DNA of 30,905 nt from Sulfurospirillum sp. UBA6790 (GCA_002452855.1 DKFS01000068.1:8392-39296), one strand, 5' to 3'; positions 8,051 to 17,835 are shown, numbered from the stretch's first letter. Translations and numbers: made by a program. Notes: generated by a model from the letters alone, not told the origin.

Positions 8051-8665
8051 ATGGCATCATTTATAGAGTATCAAGGCGCTACGCTTTGTTACTCTATCAT
8101 CACCAACCCTCGTCTCAAACACCTCTACATTCAAATTCACCCCGAAAAAGGTGTTATTGTCAAAAATCCTTCTTTTTCCAAAGAGCGCGTCCATACACTG
8201 GTACAAGAAAAAGCTTCATGGATTTTTGCAAAAATGCACGATTTGAAAAAACGTGTTAGCATTGCTGAACTCTTCTGCAATGAAGGGAAAGTACTCTACT
8301 TAGGTGAAGCGATTCTTTTACACGTCAATCAAACACCAGAAACCTTCTATAAAGAAAAGACCATTCCACTTGTAACGCGTTTAGTAGAAGAGTGGAGTTT
8401 TTTAATGAGTGTTCAGCCAACTAAAATTAGCTTTCGGAAAGCAAAAAAACGCTGGGGAAGTTGCAGTCATACGAATGAGCTTAGCTTTAACCTCAGCCTT
8501 GCTCAACTACCGCTAGAGTGCGTTACGTACATCGTCATTCACGAACTTGCTCACATTAACCATAAGCACCATCAAGCCTCTTTTTGGAGATGTGTGGCTG
8601 AATTCATGCCTGAATATAAACAGTGCGAAAAGCTCCTCAAAAATTTTACGCCATCATTTTCTTAA
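8051..8665 (+). CDS. YgjP-type M48-like zinc metallopeptidase
   Basis: A 204-residue protein of the YgjP/DUF45 family. The C-terminal half has RWGSC (134-138), FNLSLAQLP and the zinc motif HELAHINHKHHQASFW with His164, Glu165 and His168 as HExxH and a likely third ligand at His174. No signal peptide or membrane segment, so it is cytoplasmic. Members of this family resemble the protease domain of SprT-like proteins; the physiological substrate is unknown. The ATG lies 3 bp after the dnaJ stop without a strong ribosome site, so expression probably depends on dnaJ translation. Linkage to a chaperone hints at protein quality control (inference). Confidence 0.85.
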   Translation: MASFIEYQGATLCYSIITNPRLKHLYIQIHPEKGVIVKNPSFSKERVHTLVQEKASWIFAKMHDLKKRVSIAELFCNEGKVLYLGEAILLHVNQTPETFYKEKTIPLVTRLVEEWSFLMSVQPTKISFRKAKKRWGSCSHTNELSFNLSLAQLPLECVTYIVIHELAHINHKHHQASFWRCVAEFMPEYKQCEKLLKNFTPSFS

Positions 8666-8687
8666 ATAACAAAGTAGTTATTTTTTT
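8664..8687 (+). terminator. AT-rich rho-independent terminator after the peptidase gene
   Basis: AAATAAC (8664-8670) pairs with GTTATTT (8677-8683) over a 6-nt loop, followed by more T residues. It begins at the stop codon of the metallopeptidase gene. The stem is weak because it is AT-rich. The rest of the spacer to 8769 is very AT-rich and probably holds the promoter of the outer-membrane gene. Confidence 0.5.
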
Positions 8688-8769
8688 ATAATTTAAGAAT
8701 ATTATTAAATTATATCCGATACTATTTCGTGTTTTTTATTATTAATTATTATTCAAAATAGGGGGCTCT

Positions 8770-9390
8770 ATGAAAAAAAGTTTAGTGGTTGTATCATTTT
8801 TGATGCTAAGTGGACCTGCAATTTTTGCAGATTCTAATTCGTGGTTTGTAGGTGGTGAATTTGGCGGTATGAACATTCATGGGAAAAGTACTGGTTCAGC
8901 AGATGTTCATCTTTCTAATGGAGATATTATCGGAGAAGGTTCAACTTCTGATACAGTCAAAGCAACCTATGAAGCACTCAAAGTGGGTAAGTATTTTGAT
9001 TTTGGAAGAATCTATGGAAGTATTGCTTATCAAAATAAAAAATACGAAATGACATCCTATACATACGGACTTGGCTATGATTATCTCTTCAAAAACAAAT
9101 CAGACTTCACACCTTTTATCGGAATCAACGCCTCATACTCTATAGGTAAAGTTGATGGTGACCTTTCTAAAGAACTTGATCTTCAAGACCCAAAAGGATT
9201 TAATTACGGAGCAGAGACGGGTTTTATTTATGCAATTACAAAAAATACAGAACTTGAAATAGGTGTTCGCTATGTGATTAGTGATGTAGATGATAAATCT
9301 ACAATCAACGACAGTGGTACAAATGTTAATCTCACACTTGAGAATGACCGCTTTATTCAATATTATCTTGGCTTAAACTATAAATTTTAA
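8770..9390 (+). CDS. Small outer-membrane beta-barrel protein
   Basis: A 206-residue exported protein. The N-terminus is a signal peptide (MKKSLVVVSFLMLSGPAIFA, cleavage after residue 20). The mature part has alternating hydrophobic/polar strands, Gly and aromatic residues (WFVGGEFGG, GRIYGSIAYQNK, FNYGAETGFIYA, LEIGVRYVIS) and ends in YYLGLNYKF with a terminal Phe, the usual signal for Bam-dependent barrel insertion. This suggests an eight-strand barrel of the OmpX/Opa/OmpA-barrel kind; function is not readable. A strong purine-rich site (AGGGGG) precedes the ATG. It stands alone between a terminator and the convergent mntP. Confidence 0.75.
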   Translation: MKKSLVVVSFLMLSGPAIFADSNSWFVGGEFGGMNIHGKSTGSADVHLSNGDIIGEGSTSDTVKATYEALKVGKYFDFGRIYGSIAYQNKKYEMTSYTYGLGYDYLFKNKSDFTPFIGINASYSIGKVDGDLSKELDLQDPKGFNYGAETGFIYAITKNTELEIGVRYVISDVDDKSTINDSGTNVNLTLENDRFIQYYLGLNYKF

Positions 9391-9398
9391 CTTATAGA

Positions 9399-9416
9399 GG
9401 GGCTCACATGAGTCCC
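9399..9416. other. Hairpin between convergent barrel gene and mntP
   Basis: GGGGCTCA and TGAGTCCC can pair (one G-U) around a tiny CA loop, so the real loop is probably 6 nt. It lies exactly between the two convergent stop codons. Neither strand has a T-run after the stem, so termination is plausible but unproven. Confidence 0.4.
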
Positions 9417-9956
9417 TTAAAAAAACAAAATTCTAAATCCTATTGCAACTAAAACAACGCCACCGAAAATTTCAGCTTTACTCTCCAACCACGTACCAGT
9501 GAATTTTCCAATAAAAATACCGATAACACTAATGATAAATGTTGTTACACCTATAATGGCACAAGAGAGTAAAGGATTGAGTTCTAAAAGCATGAGACTA
9601 AAACCTGCTGCCATCGCATCAATACTGGTTGCAATGGCTAACATCAATAAAACTTTATTGGTGATGCGGGAAATCTCTTCACCAACACCTTCATTGATGC
9701 CTTCATAAATCATCTTAGCACCAATCAGTAAGAGCAACCCAAAGGCAATATAACGGGTATAGTGTTCAAAAAAGCCTAATAACCCCATACCGCCTAAATA
9801 ACCAAGTAACGGCATCAATGCTTGAAACAAGCCAAAGAAAAGACCTACTTTAAGGGCAAGGTGTTTGTACTCGCTGCCTTGCTTTGCGCCAAGTCCAATA
9901 GACACAGCAAAAGCATCCATACTCAGTGCAAATGCGAGCAATAATACTTCAATCAT
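9417..9956 (-). CDS. mntP: Manganese efflux pump MntP
   Basis: A 179-residue, six-helix membrane protein of the MntP family with the two internally repeated Asp-containing helices: [16 protein letters not shown] near the N-terminus and [15 protein letters not shown] in the middle. MntP exports Mn(II) from the cytoplasm. The start is ATG at 9956, which overlaps the polA stop (ATGA) and has GGGGGA upstream; the frame stays open further upstream but offers only an ATT. No yybP-ykoY manganese riboswitch is possible here because the 5' end is inside polA, so expression must follow polA or an internal promoter. Confidence 0.92.
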   Translation of the reverse strand: MIEVLLLAFALSMDAFAVSIGLGAKQGSEYKHLALKVGLFFGLFQALMPLLGYLGGMGLLGFFEHYTRYIAFGLLLLIGAKMIYEGINEGVGEEISRITNKVLLMLAIATSIDAMAAGFSLMLLELNPLLSCAIIGVTTFIISVIGIFIGKFTGTWLESKAEIFGGVVLVAIGFRILFF

Positions 9957-12610
9957 TTGAGTTCCCCCCAATTATTGCCTATTGCTATTGAGACTTTTAA
10001 TGGCACACGAAGTTGGTATATTTCAACCATGATTTTTTGGGCTTCTTTAGCAAATACTTCTGCTCTCTCCTCTTTGACCTCAAAAATCAGTTCATCGTGG
10101 ATTTGTAACAGTAATTTTGCCTCGTCATCCACCAAGGTTTTCATGATTTTATTCATTGAAAGCTTGATTAAATCCGCTGCACTGCCTTGAAAAACCGTAT
10201 TAACCGCTTCGCGTAAATAACCGGCATATTGCATCCCATTGGCATGTTCAAAATCAAAATAGCGTTTACGCCCTAAGAGCGTTTGTACAAATCCTTCTTT
10301 TTTGGCATCTTCCGCAATGGAGGCTAAGTAATTTTTGATGGTAGGAAAGGTCGCGAAGTAGCTATCGATATAGCTTTTTGCCTCTTTTGTGGAGATGCCA
10401 ATCGTTTCAGAAAGACGTTTCGGTCCCATGCCGTATAAAAGACCAAAGTTAATGCTTTTTGCAATACTTCGCTTCGCATCAGCCTCTTCCTCTCCAAAGA
10501 GTTTGAGAGCGGTCTCTTTGTGAATATCTTTGCCCGACTGAAATGCATTCACCATCGCTTCATCATTGCTAAAATGCGCCAATAATCTTAATTCAATTTG
10601 CGAATAATCAATACCAATAAGCTTATAACCCTCTTTTGCGACAAAGCCGCCACGGACTTCGCGTCCCAGTTCTGTTTTAACAGGGATATTTTGCAAATTT
10701 GGGTCTTTTGAACTGAGTCTTCCGGTGGAAGTTCCGGTATGAATGAATGAAGTATGTACCCTACTTTGCGCAGACTCTTTGGAAAGTTTTAACAACGGTT
10801 CAATATACGTAGAACGCAATTTATACAACTCTCGATACTCTAGAATCTTCGCGATGCTTGGGTGTTTATCGACCAATTCATTTAAAACATTTTCATCGGT
10901 ACTGTACCCCGTTTTTGTTTTTTTAATCGTTGGTAAGCCTAACTGTTCAAATAAAACAGCGCCCAATTGTTGTGTAGAATTAAGATTAAAGTTCGCATCG
11001 CACAACGTAAAAATTTCTGTTTTGAGCGCTTCAATTACGCTGTCTGTTCGTTTCAGAAGCGTTTCAAAATAAGCACCGTCAATTTGGATGCCCTCTTTTT
11101 CCATTTTCATGAGTGTCTTAATAAATGGAAATTCCACCTCTTTAGCAAGCTCTAACAAATGTGGCTCAAGCATTTCATGGAGTTTGTGAAAAAGCATCAG
11201 TGTCATCCAAGCATCTTCACTTGCGTATTCACATGCTTTCTCAAGCGCAACAGAGCTGAAATTTTCACCTTTAGCAACCACGTCTTTAAATTTCACCATG
11301 TCATAATTGAAAAAGCGTTTGGCAAGGGTATCAAGACCGACGTTGGTCTCAGGATTTAAAAGCCATGCTAAAATCATCGTATCGGCGTATATAGCGACAT
11401 CTTTCAAGCCAAAATTATTTTCGATAACCGCTAAATCGTATTTGAGATTTTGTCCAATAATTTTATGGCTCAACAACACCTCTAATGCTTTTTTCGCATC
11501 TTCAAGGCTAATCTGCTCCCCAACACCTAAATAGTGATGAGAGATAGGTACGTAATACGCTTCACGTTCATTGACGCAAAAAGAGAAGCCAACGATTTTG
11601 GCATGATATGCATCAAGGGCATTTGTTTCAGTATCAAATGCCACCAAGTCCTCCTCATCAATGCCTTCAACAATGTTAAAAAGCAATCTTGCATCATCGA
11701 CAAGTATTGGGTTAAACGTCTGTTTCTTGACTTCAGGCACTTTTACATGTAAAACTTCACTTTTAACGCGTGAGAGCATTTGACGCAGTTCATACTTCTC
11801 CAATTCATCCACGATAGTTGCCAATGGATTATCGCTTGGAAAATGAAACGACTCAAATTTATCGGCGATATTTAAAGAGTTATCAAGGCGTACCAATTGC
11901 TTGCTCATAAACGCACTCTCTTTGCCCTCTACAAGCATACTTTGAACTCTTGGATTGCCTATCTTGTCTAAATTATTGTAGATGTTTTCAATAGAGCCAA
12001 AATCATCTAAAAGTTTTTTAGCACCTTTAGGGCCGATGCCTTTAACACCAGGAATATTATCGGCGACATCACCGACTAAAGAGAGATATTCGTTAATTTG
12101 ATTGGGATAAACACCAAATTTTTCATAACACTTTTCCGTGTCAATTTCACTTTTTTTCATCGGGTCATAAATAACCACTCTACCATCGTCAATGAGTTGG
12201 TATAAATCTTTATCGTGCGTGACAATACGAACTTTAATATCGTGATGCAACGCAAATCTTACCGCTGAGGCTATGACATCATCGGCCTCAAACCCTTCTT
12301 CGCGGTAACATTTAAATCCCATTTTTTCAATCCATGAAATAGCAACAGGGAGCTGTCGTTTCAAATCTTCGGGTGCTTCAGGTCGATTGGCTTTATAATT
12401 GGGGTCTATTTCGTGGCGAAAGTTTTTACCTTTGCTATCCAACGCAAAAAGTACATAGTCCGTATCGTGTTCATTTTTAATGGCATGAATAAAATGGGCA
12501 AAACCGGTTAAAAGTCCTGTAGGAAAACCTTGGGAATTACGAAGTGCGGGAAGCGCGTAATAGTTTCGGAAAAAAAAACCAAATGTATCAATAATAGTGA
12601 GTGTTTTCAC
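9953..12610 (-). CDS. polA: DNA polymerase I
   Basis: An 885-residue PolA with all three domains. The N-terminal 5'-3' exonuclease/flap domain (about 1-280) has [20 protein letters not shown]. The 3'-5' exonuclease domain looks active, with DTETN, NLKYD and YASED matching Exo I-III. The polymerase domain has motif A ([15 protein letters not shown]), motif B ([14 protein letters not shown]) and motif C ([12 protein letters not shown]). It fills gaps in repair and removes Okazaki primers. The start is GTG at 12610, with AAAGG 7 nt upstream; the AAA of that site belongs to a TTTACATGTAAA palindrome. A second palindrome lies inside the gene (11742-11753). It lies 26 bp after the HDOD gene and overlaps mntP. 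Confidence 0.98.
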   Translation of the reverse strand: MKTLTIIDTFGFFFRNYYALPALRNSQGFPTGLLTGFAHFIHAIKNEHDTDYVLFALDSKGKNFRHEIDPNYKANRPEAPEDLKRQLPVAISWIEKMGFKCYREEGFEADDVIASAVRFALHHDIKVRIVTHDKDLYQLIDDGRVVIYDPMKKSEIDTEKCYEKFGVYPNQINEYLSLVGDVADNIPGVKGIGPKGAKKLLDDFGSIENIYNNLDKIGNPRVQSMLVEGKESAFMSKQLVRLDNSLNIADKFESFHFPSDNPLATIVDELEKYELRQMLSRVKSEVLHVKVPEVKKQTFNPILVDDARLLFNIVEGIDEEDLVAFDTETNALDAYHAKIVGFSFCVNEREAYYVPISHHYLGVGEQISLEDAKKALEVLLSHKIIGQNLKYDLAVIENNFGLKDVAIYADTMILAWLLNPETNVGLDTLAKRFFNYDMVKFKDVVAKGENFSSVALEKACEYASEDAWMTLMLFHKLHEMLEPHLLELAKEVEFPFIKTLMKMEKEGIQIDGAYFETLLKRTDSVIEALKTEIFTLCDANFNLNSTQQLGAVLFEQLGLPTIKKTKTGYSTDENVLNELVDKHPSIAKILEYRELYKLRSTYIEPLLKLSKESAQSRVHTSFIHTGTSTGRLSSKDPNLQNIPVKTELGREVRGGFVAKEGYKLIGIDYSQIELRLLAHFSNDEAMVNAFQSGKDIHKETALKLFGEEEADAKRSIAKSINFGLLYGMGPKRLSETIGISTKEAKSYIDSYFATFPTIKNYLASIAEDAKKEGFVQTLLGRKRYFDFEHANGMQYAGYLREAVNTVFQGSAADLIKLSMNKIMKTLVDDEAKLLLQIHDELIFEVKEERAEVFAKEAQKIMVEIYQLRVPLKVSIAIGNNWGELK
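11742..11753. repeat. Palindrome copy (exact) inside polA
   Basis: Exact TTTACATGTAAA (14 bp symmetric with the flanking T and A) within polA, read as TTA-CAT-GTA (Leu-His-Val) in the linker between the 5' nuclease and proofreading domains. Confidence 0.8.
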
Positions 12611-12619
12611 ACGAATGCC

Positions 12620-12631
12620 TTTACATGTAAA
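12620..12631. repeat. Palindrome copy (exact) before polA
   Basis: Exact TTTACATGTAAA in the 26-bp gap between the HDOD gene and polA, ending exactly 9 nt before the polA GTG and supplying the AAA of its AAAGG ribosome site. Confidence 0.8.
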
Positions 12632-12636
12632 TTATG

Positions 12637-13447
12637 CTAATAGCATGCTTTAAGTTGTTCTACAACCTCTAAGAAAGGCGTACTTTCCAGTCCTTCTTTT
12701 TCTAAAATTCCAAGCGCAAGATTAATACTTCGCTCTGCAAGCGGTGCATTAATTAGGAATAGCAGTTTTAACAACTTTAAGAGCAGCCGAATAAGCTCGA
12801 ATAGCCTCAGGTGCTTCATCTAAGTTTTCAGTGTATTGAATTGATTGAATCATCTTCTCATCAAATTTCCAATGAGTAAAAATCAGCGCGGTAATTTCGC
12901 TACTGTTTACACCCACGAACATTTTTTCAACCATGGCTACGTTAGGGTTATTATCAAGTTCAGCTTTAAACTGATACGTTTCATTGCTTTTTACAATTTC
13001 ATCGGCAATCAAAATTTTACCCGTCTCTTGCAAGAGTGCAGCTAAGAACAGAAAATCAACTTTACTCGTATCGACTTTTTTGTACCAGCGACTGACCAAC
13101 ATGCTTTGAAGATGTGAAAGTTGCGCAAATTCATCGGGTGAAATATTATAAGGCAAAAGATCAACGTTTAAAAGTTTTTTGATAGACATGTCTATCACCA
13201 ATGAGCGCGTTGTAGACATACCAAAAAGACCAACCGCTTGCAAAACACTCTTGATTTCTCGACGAAAACTATACAAAGGAGAATTTGCTACTTTGAGCAA
13301 GTTTGCAACCAACATCGGGTCTTCTTCAATGAGTTTAGCCAAATCAGCAATACTTGCATGTTCATTGCGAAAAAGCTCATTGATTTGTAGAAATGTTTTT
13401 GGTAAGGGAGGTAATGCACGAATGCGTTCGGCGATTTCTGCTAGCAT
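12637..13447 (-). pseudogene. HDOD-domain protein, interrupted by a one-base frameshift
   Basis: The gene reads as an HDOD protein from ATG 13447 (LAEIAERIRALPPLPKTF; LAKLIEEDPMLVANLLKVANSPLYSF; FLAALLQETGKILIADEI) but stops at 12749 after VVKTAIPN. The adjacent frame continues immediately with NAPLAERSINLALGILEKEGLE and ends VVEQLKACY at 12637. That matches what I recall of HDOD C-termini in this group. Removing one C of the CC in ATTCCTAATT (near 12757) restores one frame of about 269 residues. HDOD proteins are signalling or scaffold proteins related to HD phosphohydrolases. The shift could be a real mutation, a phase-like event (though no long homopolymer exists) or a sequence error. An AAAGAG ribosome site precedes the start. 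Confidence 0.75.
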
Positions 13448-13474
13448 GCCATCTCTTTATTGAATTTTGAGAAG

Positions 13475-13480
13475 ATTATA
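13475..13480 (-). promoter_or_regulatory. -10 box of the HDOD-polA-mntP transcript
   Basis: TATAAT on the minus strand 28 bp upstream of the HDOD start codon. It is probably the main promoter for HDOD, polA and mntP, which are tightly spaced. Confidence 0.55.
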
Positions 13481-13501
13481 GCTTTCTTTTGTTGAAATCC
13501 C

Positions 13502-13522
13502 AATGAGGCGCTATGCCTCATT
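13502..13522 (-). terminator. Terminator of the dicarboxylate symporter gene
   Basis: AATGAGGC and GCCTCATT form a perfect 8-bp stem with a 5-nt loop, 14 bp after the symporter stop codon. On the minus strand it is followed by GGGATTTC, a weak T-tract. Confidence 0.6.
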
Positions 13523-13535
13523 AGGACGAAAAAGA

Positions 13536-14882
13536 TTAACCAGGAATAGCGTCTTCAACACTTTCTGGGTGATCAAGCGCATAACGGAATTTATCCATAT
13601 CAATTTGTTTATCCCACGCACCGACGACAACAGCGGCAACTGCGTTACCACAAAGATTACCCACCGCTCTCATCTCACTCATAAATTTATCAACACCTAA
13701 CAGAACGGAAACAGTAGCCACAGGAATGGCACCACCCATAGCAGACAAGGTTCCTGCAAGAACGATGAAGCCCGAACCGGTAACACCCACAGCGCCTTTG
13801 GACGTGACCATCAAAATAAAAATAATGCTCAGCTCTTCACCGAGTGTTAAAGGAATATTGAACGCTTGGGAAAGGAAGATGATGGAGAGCGAAAGATAGA
13901 TATTGGTACAATCAAGGTTAAATGAATATCCCGTTGGAATAACCAAACCCGTTGTTCCTCTGCTTACACCTGCTGATTCAAGGCGTCGCATCAATGGAGC
14001 CAATGCGGATTCACTCGAAGATGTTGCGAAAACAATCAGAACTTCTTTGGCAATAAAACGCATAAATTTAAAAATATTGATTTTAAAAATTGCCATGATG
14101 ATACCAAGCACACCAAAAATAAACACAAGCACAGACACAAGCATTACACCGAGTAAGCTTGCCATATTAATCAGTGAAGCCACACCAAATTTACCAATTA
14201 AAAAGGCCATCGCACTAAAGGTTGCAATAGGACTGAACCACATTAAAAGGGTTAAGATTTTAAAGAAAAAGGTTTGTGCAATTTCGATAGGTTTTAAAAT
14301 GGAGGGTTTATATTTTCCACCAAATGCAGAAATTAAAATTGCAAGACAAAGCGCCATAAAAAGCACTTGTAAGGTATTGCCGTGTAAAAAAGGGCTGATA
14401 GGATCACTTGGAACCGCACCTTTTAAGATATGCCAGACAGAACCTACATCTTGTGTGCCATGCGTAAATTTTTCAACGCTTTTAGCATCCATCGAAGCAA
14501 CGGAAAGGTTCATACCATGACCAGCACCAAGAACATTGCCTAATAGAACGCCAATAGCAAGCGCAAACGTGCTTACTACCTCGAAGTAAATCAAGGCTTT
14601 AAGACCGATAGAACCTACTTCTTTAAGACTCTCCAAGCCTACGATTCCCGAAATAATCGTCAAGAAAATAATCGGTCCTACGAGCCATTTTAACACTTGA
14701 ATAAACCAGTCAATGCCTGGTTTTGCTTTAACCGCTAGTTGAGGATCAACGATACCAAAAGCGATACCCGCTATGATGCCCACAACAACCCAGAAGGCTA
14801 AACTTTTGATGGTATAGCCTTTCCAATCTCTATGCTTAATTTTTTCATTATCAGTAACGACTGAACCTGCAACTGCTTCCAA
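13536..14882 (-). CDS. Dicarboxylate/amino acid:cation symporter (DAACS family)
   Basis: A 448-residue inner-membrane transporter of the glutamate/C4-dicarboxylate family. Diagnostic parts are the serine-rich re-entrant loop ATSSSESALAPLMRRLES, the GLVIPTGYSFNLDCTNIYLS segment, SKGAVGVTGSGFIVLAGTL and the final GNLCGNAVAAVVVGAWD helix. The NLDCTNIYL region resembles DctA more than GltP, so C4-dicarboxylates such as succinate or fumarate, or aspartate/glutamate, are likely substrates driven by H+ or Na+. The start is TTG at 14882 with AAGGA 7 nt upstream. The gene is alone, with its own -10 box, a dyad operator candidate 94 bp upstream and a terminator. Confidence 0.92.
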   Translation of the reverse strand: MEAVAGSVVTDNEKIKHRDWKGYTIKSLAFWVVVGIIAGIAFGIVDPQLAVKAKPGIDWFIQVLKWLVGPIIFLTIISGIVGLESLKEVGSIGLKALIYFEVVSTFALAIGVLLGNVLGAGHGMNLSVASMDAKSVEKFTHGTQDVGSVWHILKGAVPSDPISPFLHGNTLQVLFMALCLAILISAFGGKYKPSILKPIEIAQTFFFKILTLLMWFSPIATFSAMAFLIGKFGVASLINMASLLGVMLVSVLVFIFGVLGIIMAIFKINIFKFMRFIAKEVLIVFATSSSESALAPLMRRLESAGVSRGTTGLVIPTGYSFNLDCTNIYLSLSIIFLSQAFNIPLTLGEELSIIFILMVTSKGAVGVTGSGFIVLAGTLSAMGGAIPVATVSVLLGVDKFMSEMRAVGNLCGNAVAAVVVGAWDKQIDMDKFRYALDHPESVEDAIPG

Positions 14883-14913
14883 AAAAAATCCTTTTTTGTT
14901 TTTAATTCAGTCG

Positions 14914-14919
14914 ATTATA
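14914..14919 (-). promoter_or_regulatory. -10 box of the symporter gene
   Basis: A perfect TATAAT on the minus strand 31 bp upstream of the TTG start. The dyad at 14976-14998 lies about 57 bp further upstream, a position typical for an activator. Confidence 0.6.
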
Positions 14920-14975
14920 ATGAAAAATTATGTCTATATTATGTCCCACCTCAGGCTATGAAGAAAGTGACATTC

Positions 14976-14998
14976 TTTTGTAACAACATGTTACAAAA
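14976..14998. promoter_or_regulatory. 10-3-10 dyad upstream of the symporter gene
   Basis: TTTTGTAACA and TGTTACAAAA are perfect inverted repeats separated by ACA. The site begins 5 bp after the uvrA stop and lies upstream of the symporter promoter. No T-run follows the stem on the minus strand, so an operator is more likely than a uvrA terminator, although it may do both. Confidence 0.55.
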
Positions 14999-15003
14999 TG
15001 AAA

Positions 15004-17829
15004 CTATTTTTTTTCTTCTGTTTTCATTCCTAATTCTAGCGCTAAAAATTTTCCGGTGTAACTTCCTGTTTTTTCAGCAGTATTTGCAACATCAAATGGC
15101 GTTCCCATCGCTATTATGCGACCTCCATAGCTTCCACCCTCTGGTCCCATATCAATAATATAATCTGCATTTTTTATCACATCCATATTGTGTTCAATGA
15201 CCAATACGCTATTACCCATATCTGTGAGATGGTGTAACACTTTTACCAATCTGTCCACATCCGCGAAGTGTAAACCTGTGGTTGGTTCATCTAAAACATA
15301 AAGGGTATTGCCTGTATCTTTTTTACTAAGTTCTTTAGAGAGCTTGATACGTTGCGCTTCACCGCCGCTGAGTGTCACAGCATTTTGACCTAAGGTAATA
15401 TACCCTAGCCCGACATCCACAAGAGTTTGTACTTTTTGGTGAATTTTAGGAATTGCTTTGAAAAACTCATACGCTTCATCCACGCTCATATTTAAAACAT
15501 CGGAGATGGATTTGCCTTTGTATTTAATTTCAAGCGTTTGAGCGTTATAACGATGCCCCTTACAGCTGTCGCATTTGACCATAATGTCAGGTAAAAAGTG
15601 CATCTCTATCTTAATTTCGCCGTCCCCTTGGCATTTCTCGCAACGACCACCTTTGACGTTGAATGAAAAACGTCCAACACTGTAACCTCTGATTTGCGCC
15701 TCTTTGGTCTTAGCAAACAAAGCTCGTATTTCATCCATCACACCTGTATACGTGGCTGGATTACTGCGTGGTGTTCTTCCGATAGGGCTTTGATCTAAAT
15801 AAATAACTTTATCGAGTTGATCCAATCCAATACACTCAACGCCGGCAACTTTATTGACCTTTTTTGCACGATTAAGATATTCTTTGGCTACGGGTAGCAA
15901 GGTTTGTAAAATGAGTGAACTTTTACCGCTACCACTCACACCTGTAATCGCCACCAAATTACCTAAAGGAATTTTGACATCGAGGTCTTGGATATTATTG
16001 ATACTGACATTATTCAGTTCTATCCAACGGGTTTGTGGACGATTTTCTTTATAATTGATATCTTTCGTGCCATTGATGTATTGCGCGGTTAGACTATTAC
16101 TTTTTAAGAGTTCTTCATTGGTGCCTGCGAAAACGATTTCTCCACCAAATTTTCCAGCCCCTGGTCCTATATCTACCACAAAATCCGCCGTTTTGATGGT
16201 TTCTTTATCGTGCTCTACGACGATGACTGAATTGCCTTTTTTTTGCAAGTTGCGTAGGGTTCGAATGAGTTTTAAGGTATCTCTTTCATGCAGTCCAATA
16301 CTGGGCTCATCCAAAACATACATCACACCTGTTAAGCCACTTCCGATTTGTGAAGCGATGCGAATACGCTGTGCCTCACCACCACTAATGGTTCGTGCGT
16401 CTCTTCCCAAACTGATATACCCTAGCCCCACGTCAAACAAGAAGAAAAGACGCTCTTTTATCTCTTTTAAAATAGGCTCCGCAATCATTTTATGCTGTGC
16501 TTTCATCGAAGCAAAATTTTTCTCATCTTGAAAAAATGCCAAACATTGGTCTATGGGAAGTTCCAAAATATCAGCAATATTTTTCTTTGCCAACCGAACC
16601 GCCAAGCTCTCTTTTTTTAGACGGTATCCACCACACGTGTCACACGTCTTTTCGCTCATATAATCGCCCAACTCTTTTTCATCTTTGAGCATATCGTAAG
16701 CGATTTTAATGACGCCTTCCCATTTACGTGTCAGTTTGTGCTTTTTCCAAAAGAAGGTTGCCTCTTCAACGCCGCCATGAAGAATTGAACGTTGCTGATA
16801 CTCTTCAAGCTCTTCATAAGGAATATGTGTGCTAATGCCTGCGGCTTCACAATATGCCGCTAAAAACTTGGCATAAAAACCTTTATTAAATCCATAAAAA
16901 ATACGAATCGCCCCATCATCTATACTCACATTTTCATTAATGATTTTTTTCAAATCAAGCGTATAACGAATACCAAGACCATCGCAGGTCGGACAAGCGC
17001 CTTTGGGTGAGTTAAAGGAAAACGAAAGTGGTTCTAGCGGTTCAAAGCTGATTTTACAGTCAAAACACGCCAAATGCTCGCTGTAATGAATATGCGATGT
17101 TGCCAGCCCTACTTCTTCAGCATTGGCGATGTCAAGTTCCACTTCGCCATAACTCTCTAACAATGCTTTTTCAATATCGGTTGCAATTCTGTCTCTGTTT
17201 TCTTCACGAATCACCACACGGTCAATAATGACTTTAATCGTATGTTTTTTCGTTTTTGAAAGCTCAATTTCTTCATCAAGGCGCACCATAACACCATCCA
17301 CCAAAGCTCTGACATAGCCTTTATGGCGTAAGGACTCAATCATGTCGGCAAAACTTCCTTTTTTCTCTCTTACCAACGGGGCTAAAATAGAAAGCTTTGT
17401 CTCTTCTGGAAGTTTTAACACTTGCTCAATGATATCGGCGACTGACATTTGCGAAATCTCTTTTCCACAAATATGACAATGCTGTTTCCCAACCCGCGCG
17501 TATAAAAGACGCAAATAGTCGTAAATCTCCGTAATCGTTCCAACGGTTGAGCGAGGATTTTTACTGGTTGTTTTCTGGTCTATCGCAATGGCAGGTGTCA
17601 AACCTTCTATCTTTTCGACATCGGGTTTTCCCACACGGTCCAAAAACTGTCTGGCGTATGAGGAAAGTGACTCGATATAACGGCGTTGTCCTTCGGCATA
17701 AAGGGTATCAAAGGCCAAGGTACTTTTACCACTACCACTCAGACCTGTAAAAACGACAAGCTTATTTTTTGGAATTTCTAAATTGATATTTTTAAGATTA
17801 TTTTCTTTTGCACCGTATATTTTTATCAT
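15004..17829 (-). CDS. uvrA: Excinuclease ABC subunit A
   Basis: A 941-residue UvrA, the usual length. It has two ABC ATPase halves with Walker A motifs GLSGSGKST (about residue 30) and GVSGSGKSS (about 630). Both ABC signatures are seen (ISGGEAQRI and LSGGEAQRI), as are Cys-rich zinc sites (CHIC, CFDC...CPTC, CDTC and the CEKC...CDSC module). It recognises DNA damage with UvrB in nucleotide excision repair. ATG 17829 is the start (MIKIYGAKENNLKN is the canonical N-terminus). The TauE/SafE-type gene ends 6 bp upstream, so both are probably one transcript. Confidence 0.98.
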   Translation of the reverse strand: MIKIYGAKENNLKNINLEIPKNKLVVFTGLSGSGKSTLAFDTLYAEGQRRYIESLSSYARQFLDRVGKPDVEKIEGLTPAIAIDQKTTSKNPRSTVGTITEIYDYLRLLYARVGKQHCHICGKEISQMSVADIIEQVLKLPEETKLSILAPLVREKKGSFADMIESLRHKGYVRALVDGVMVRLDEEIELSKTKKHTIKVIIDRVVIREENRDRIATDIEKALLESYGEVELDIANAEEVGLATSHIHYSEHLACFDCKISFEPLEPLSFSFNSPKGACPTCDGLGIRYTLDLKKIINENVSIDDGAIRIFYGFNKGFYAKFLAAYCEAAGISTHIPYEELEEYQQRSILHGGVEEATFFWKKHKLTRKWEGVIKIAYDMLKDEKELGDYMSEKTCDTCGGYRLKKESLAVRLAKKNIADILELPIDQCLAFFQDEKNFASMKAQHKMIAEPILKEIKERLFFLFDVGLGYISLGRDARTISGGEAQRIRIASQIGSGLTGVMYVLDEPSIGLHERDTLKLIRTLRNLQKKGNSVIVVEHDKETIKTADFVVDIGPGAGKFGGEIVFAGTNEELLKSNSLTAQYINGTKDINYKENRPQTRWIELNNVSINNIQDLDVKIPLGNLVAITGVSGSGKSSLILQTLLPVAKEYLNRAKKVNKVAGVECIGLDQLDKVIYLDQSPIGRTPRSNPATYTGVMDEIRALFAKTKEAQIRGYSVGRFSFNVKGGRCEKCQGDGEIKIEMHFLPDIMVKCDSCKGHRYNAQTLEIKYKGKSISDVLNMSVDEAYEFFKAIPKIHQKVQTLVDVGLGYITLGQNAVTLSGGEAQRIKLSKELSKKDTGNTLYVLDEPTTGLHFADVDRLVKVLHHLTDMGNSVLVIEHNMDVIKNADYIIDMGPEGGSYGGRIIAMGTPFDVANTAEKTGSYTGKFLALELGMKTEEKK

Positions 17830-17835
17830 AAAAGC

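Noticed and set aside
8666..8769. A small RNA or regulatory array in this AT-rich spacer.
   Set aside because: Apart from the AT-rich terminator, only low-complexity A/T sequence is visible, with no clear structure.
12637..12819. A separate 60-residue minus-strand gene.
   Set aside because: Its useful part is the C-terminus of the HDOD protein in the +1 frame; its first 20 residues are a shadow of the HDOD frame.
13903..14520. A 205-codon open frame on the plus strand.
   Set aside because: It lies fully antisense to the symporter gene, has no ribosome site and its product has no recognisable domain.
14976..14998. A GlnR/TnrA binding site.
   Set aside because: The pattern fits, but those regulators belong to Firmicutes; kept only as an unnamed dyad.
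16055..16531. A 158-codon open frame on the plus strand.
   Set aside because: Antisense to uvrA, whose motifs in this part are intact.
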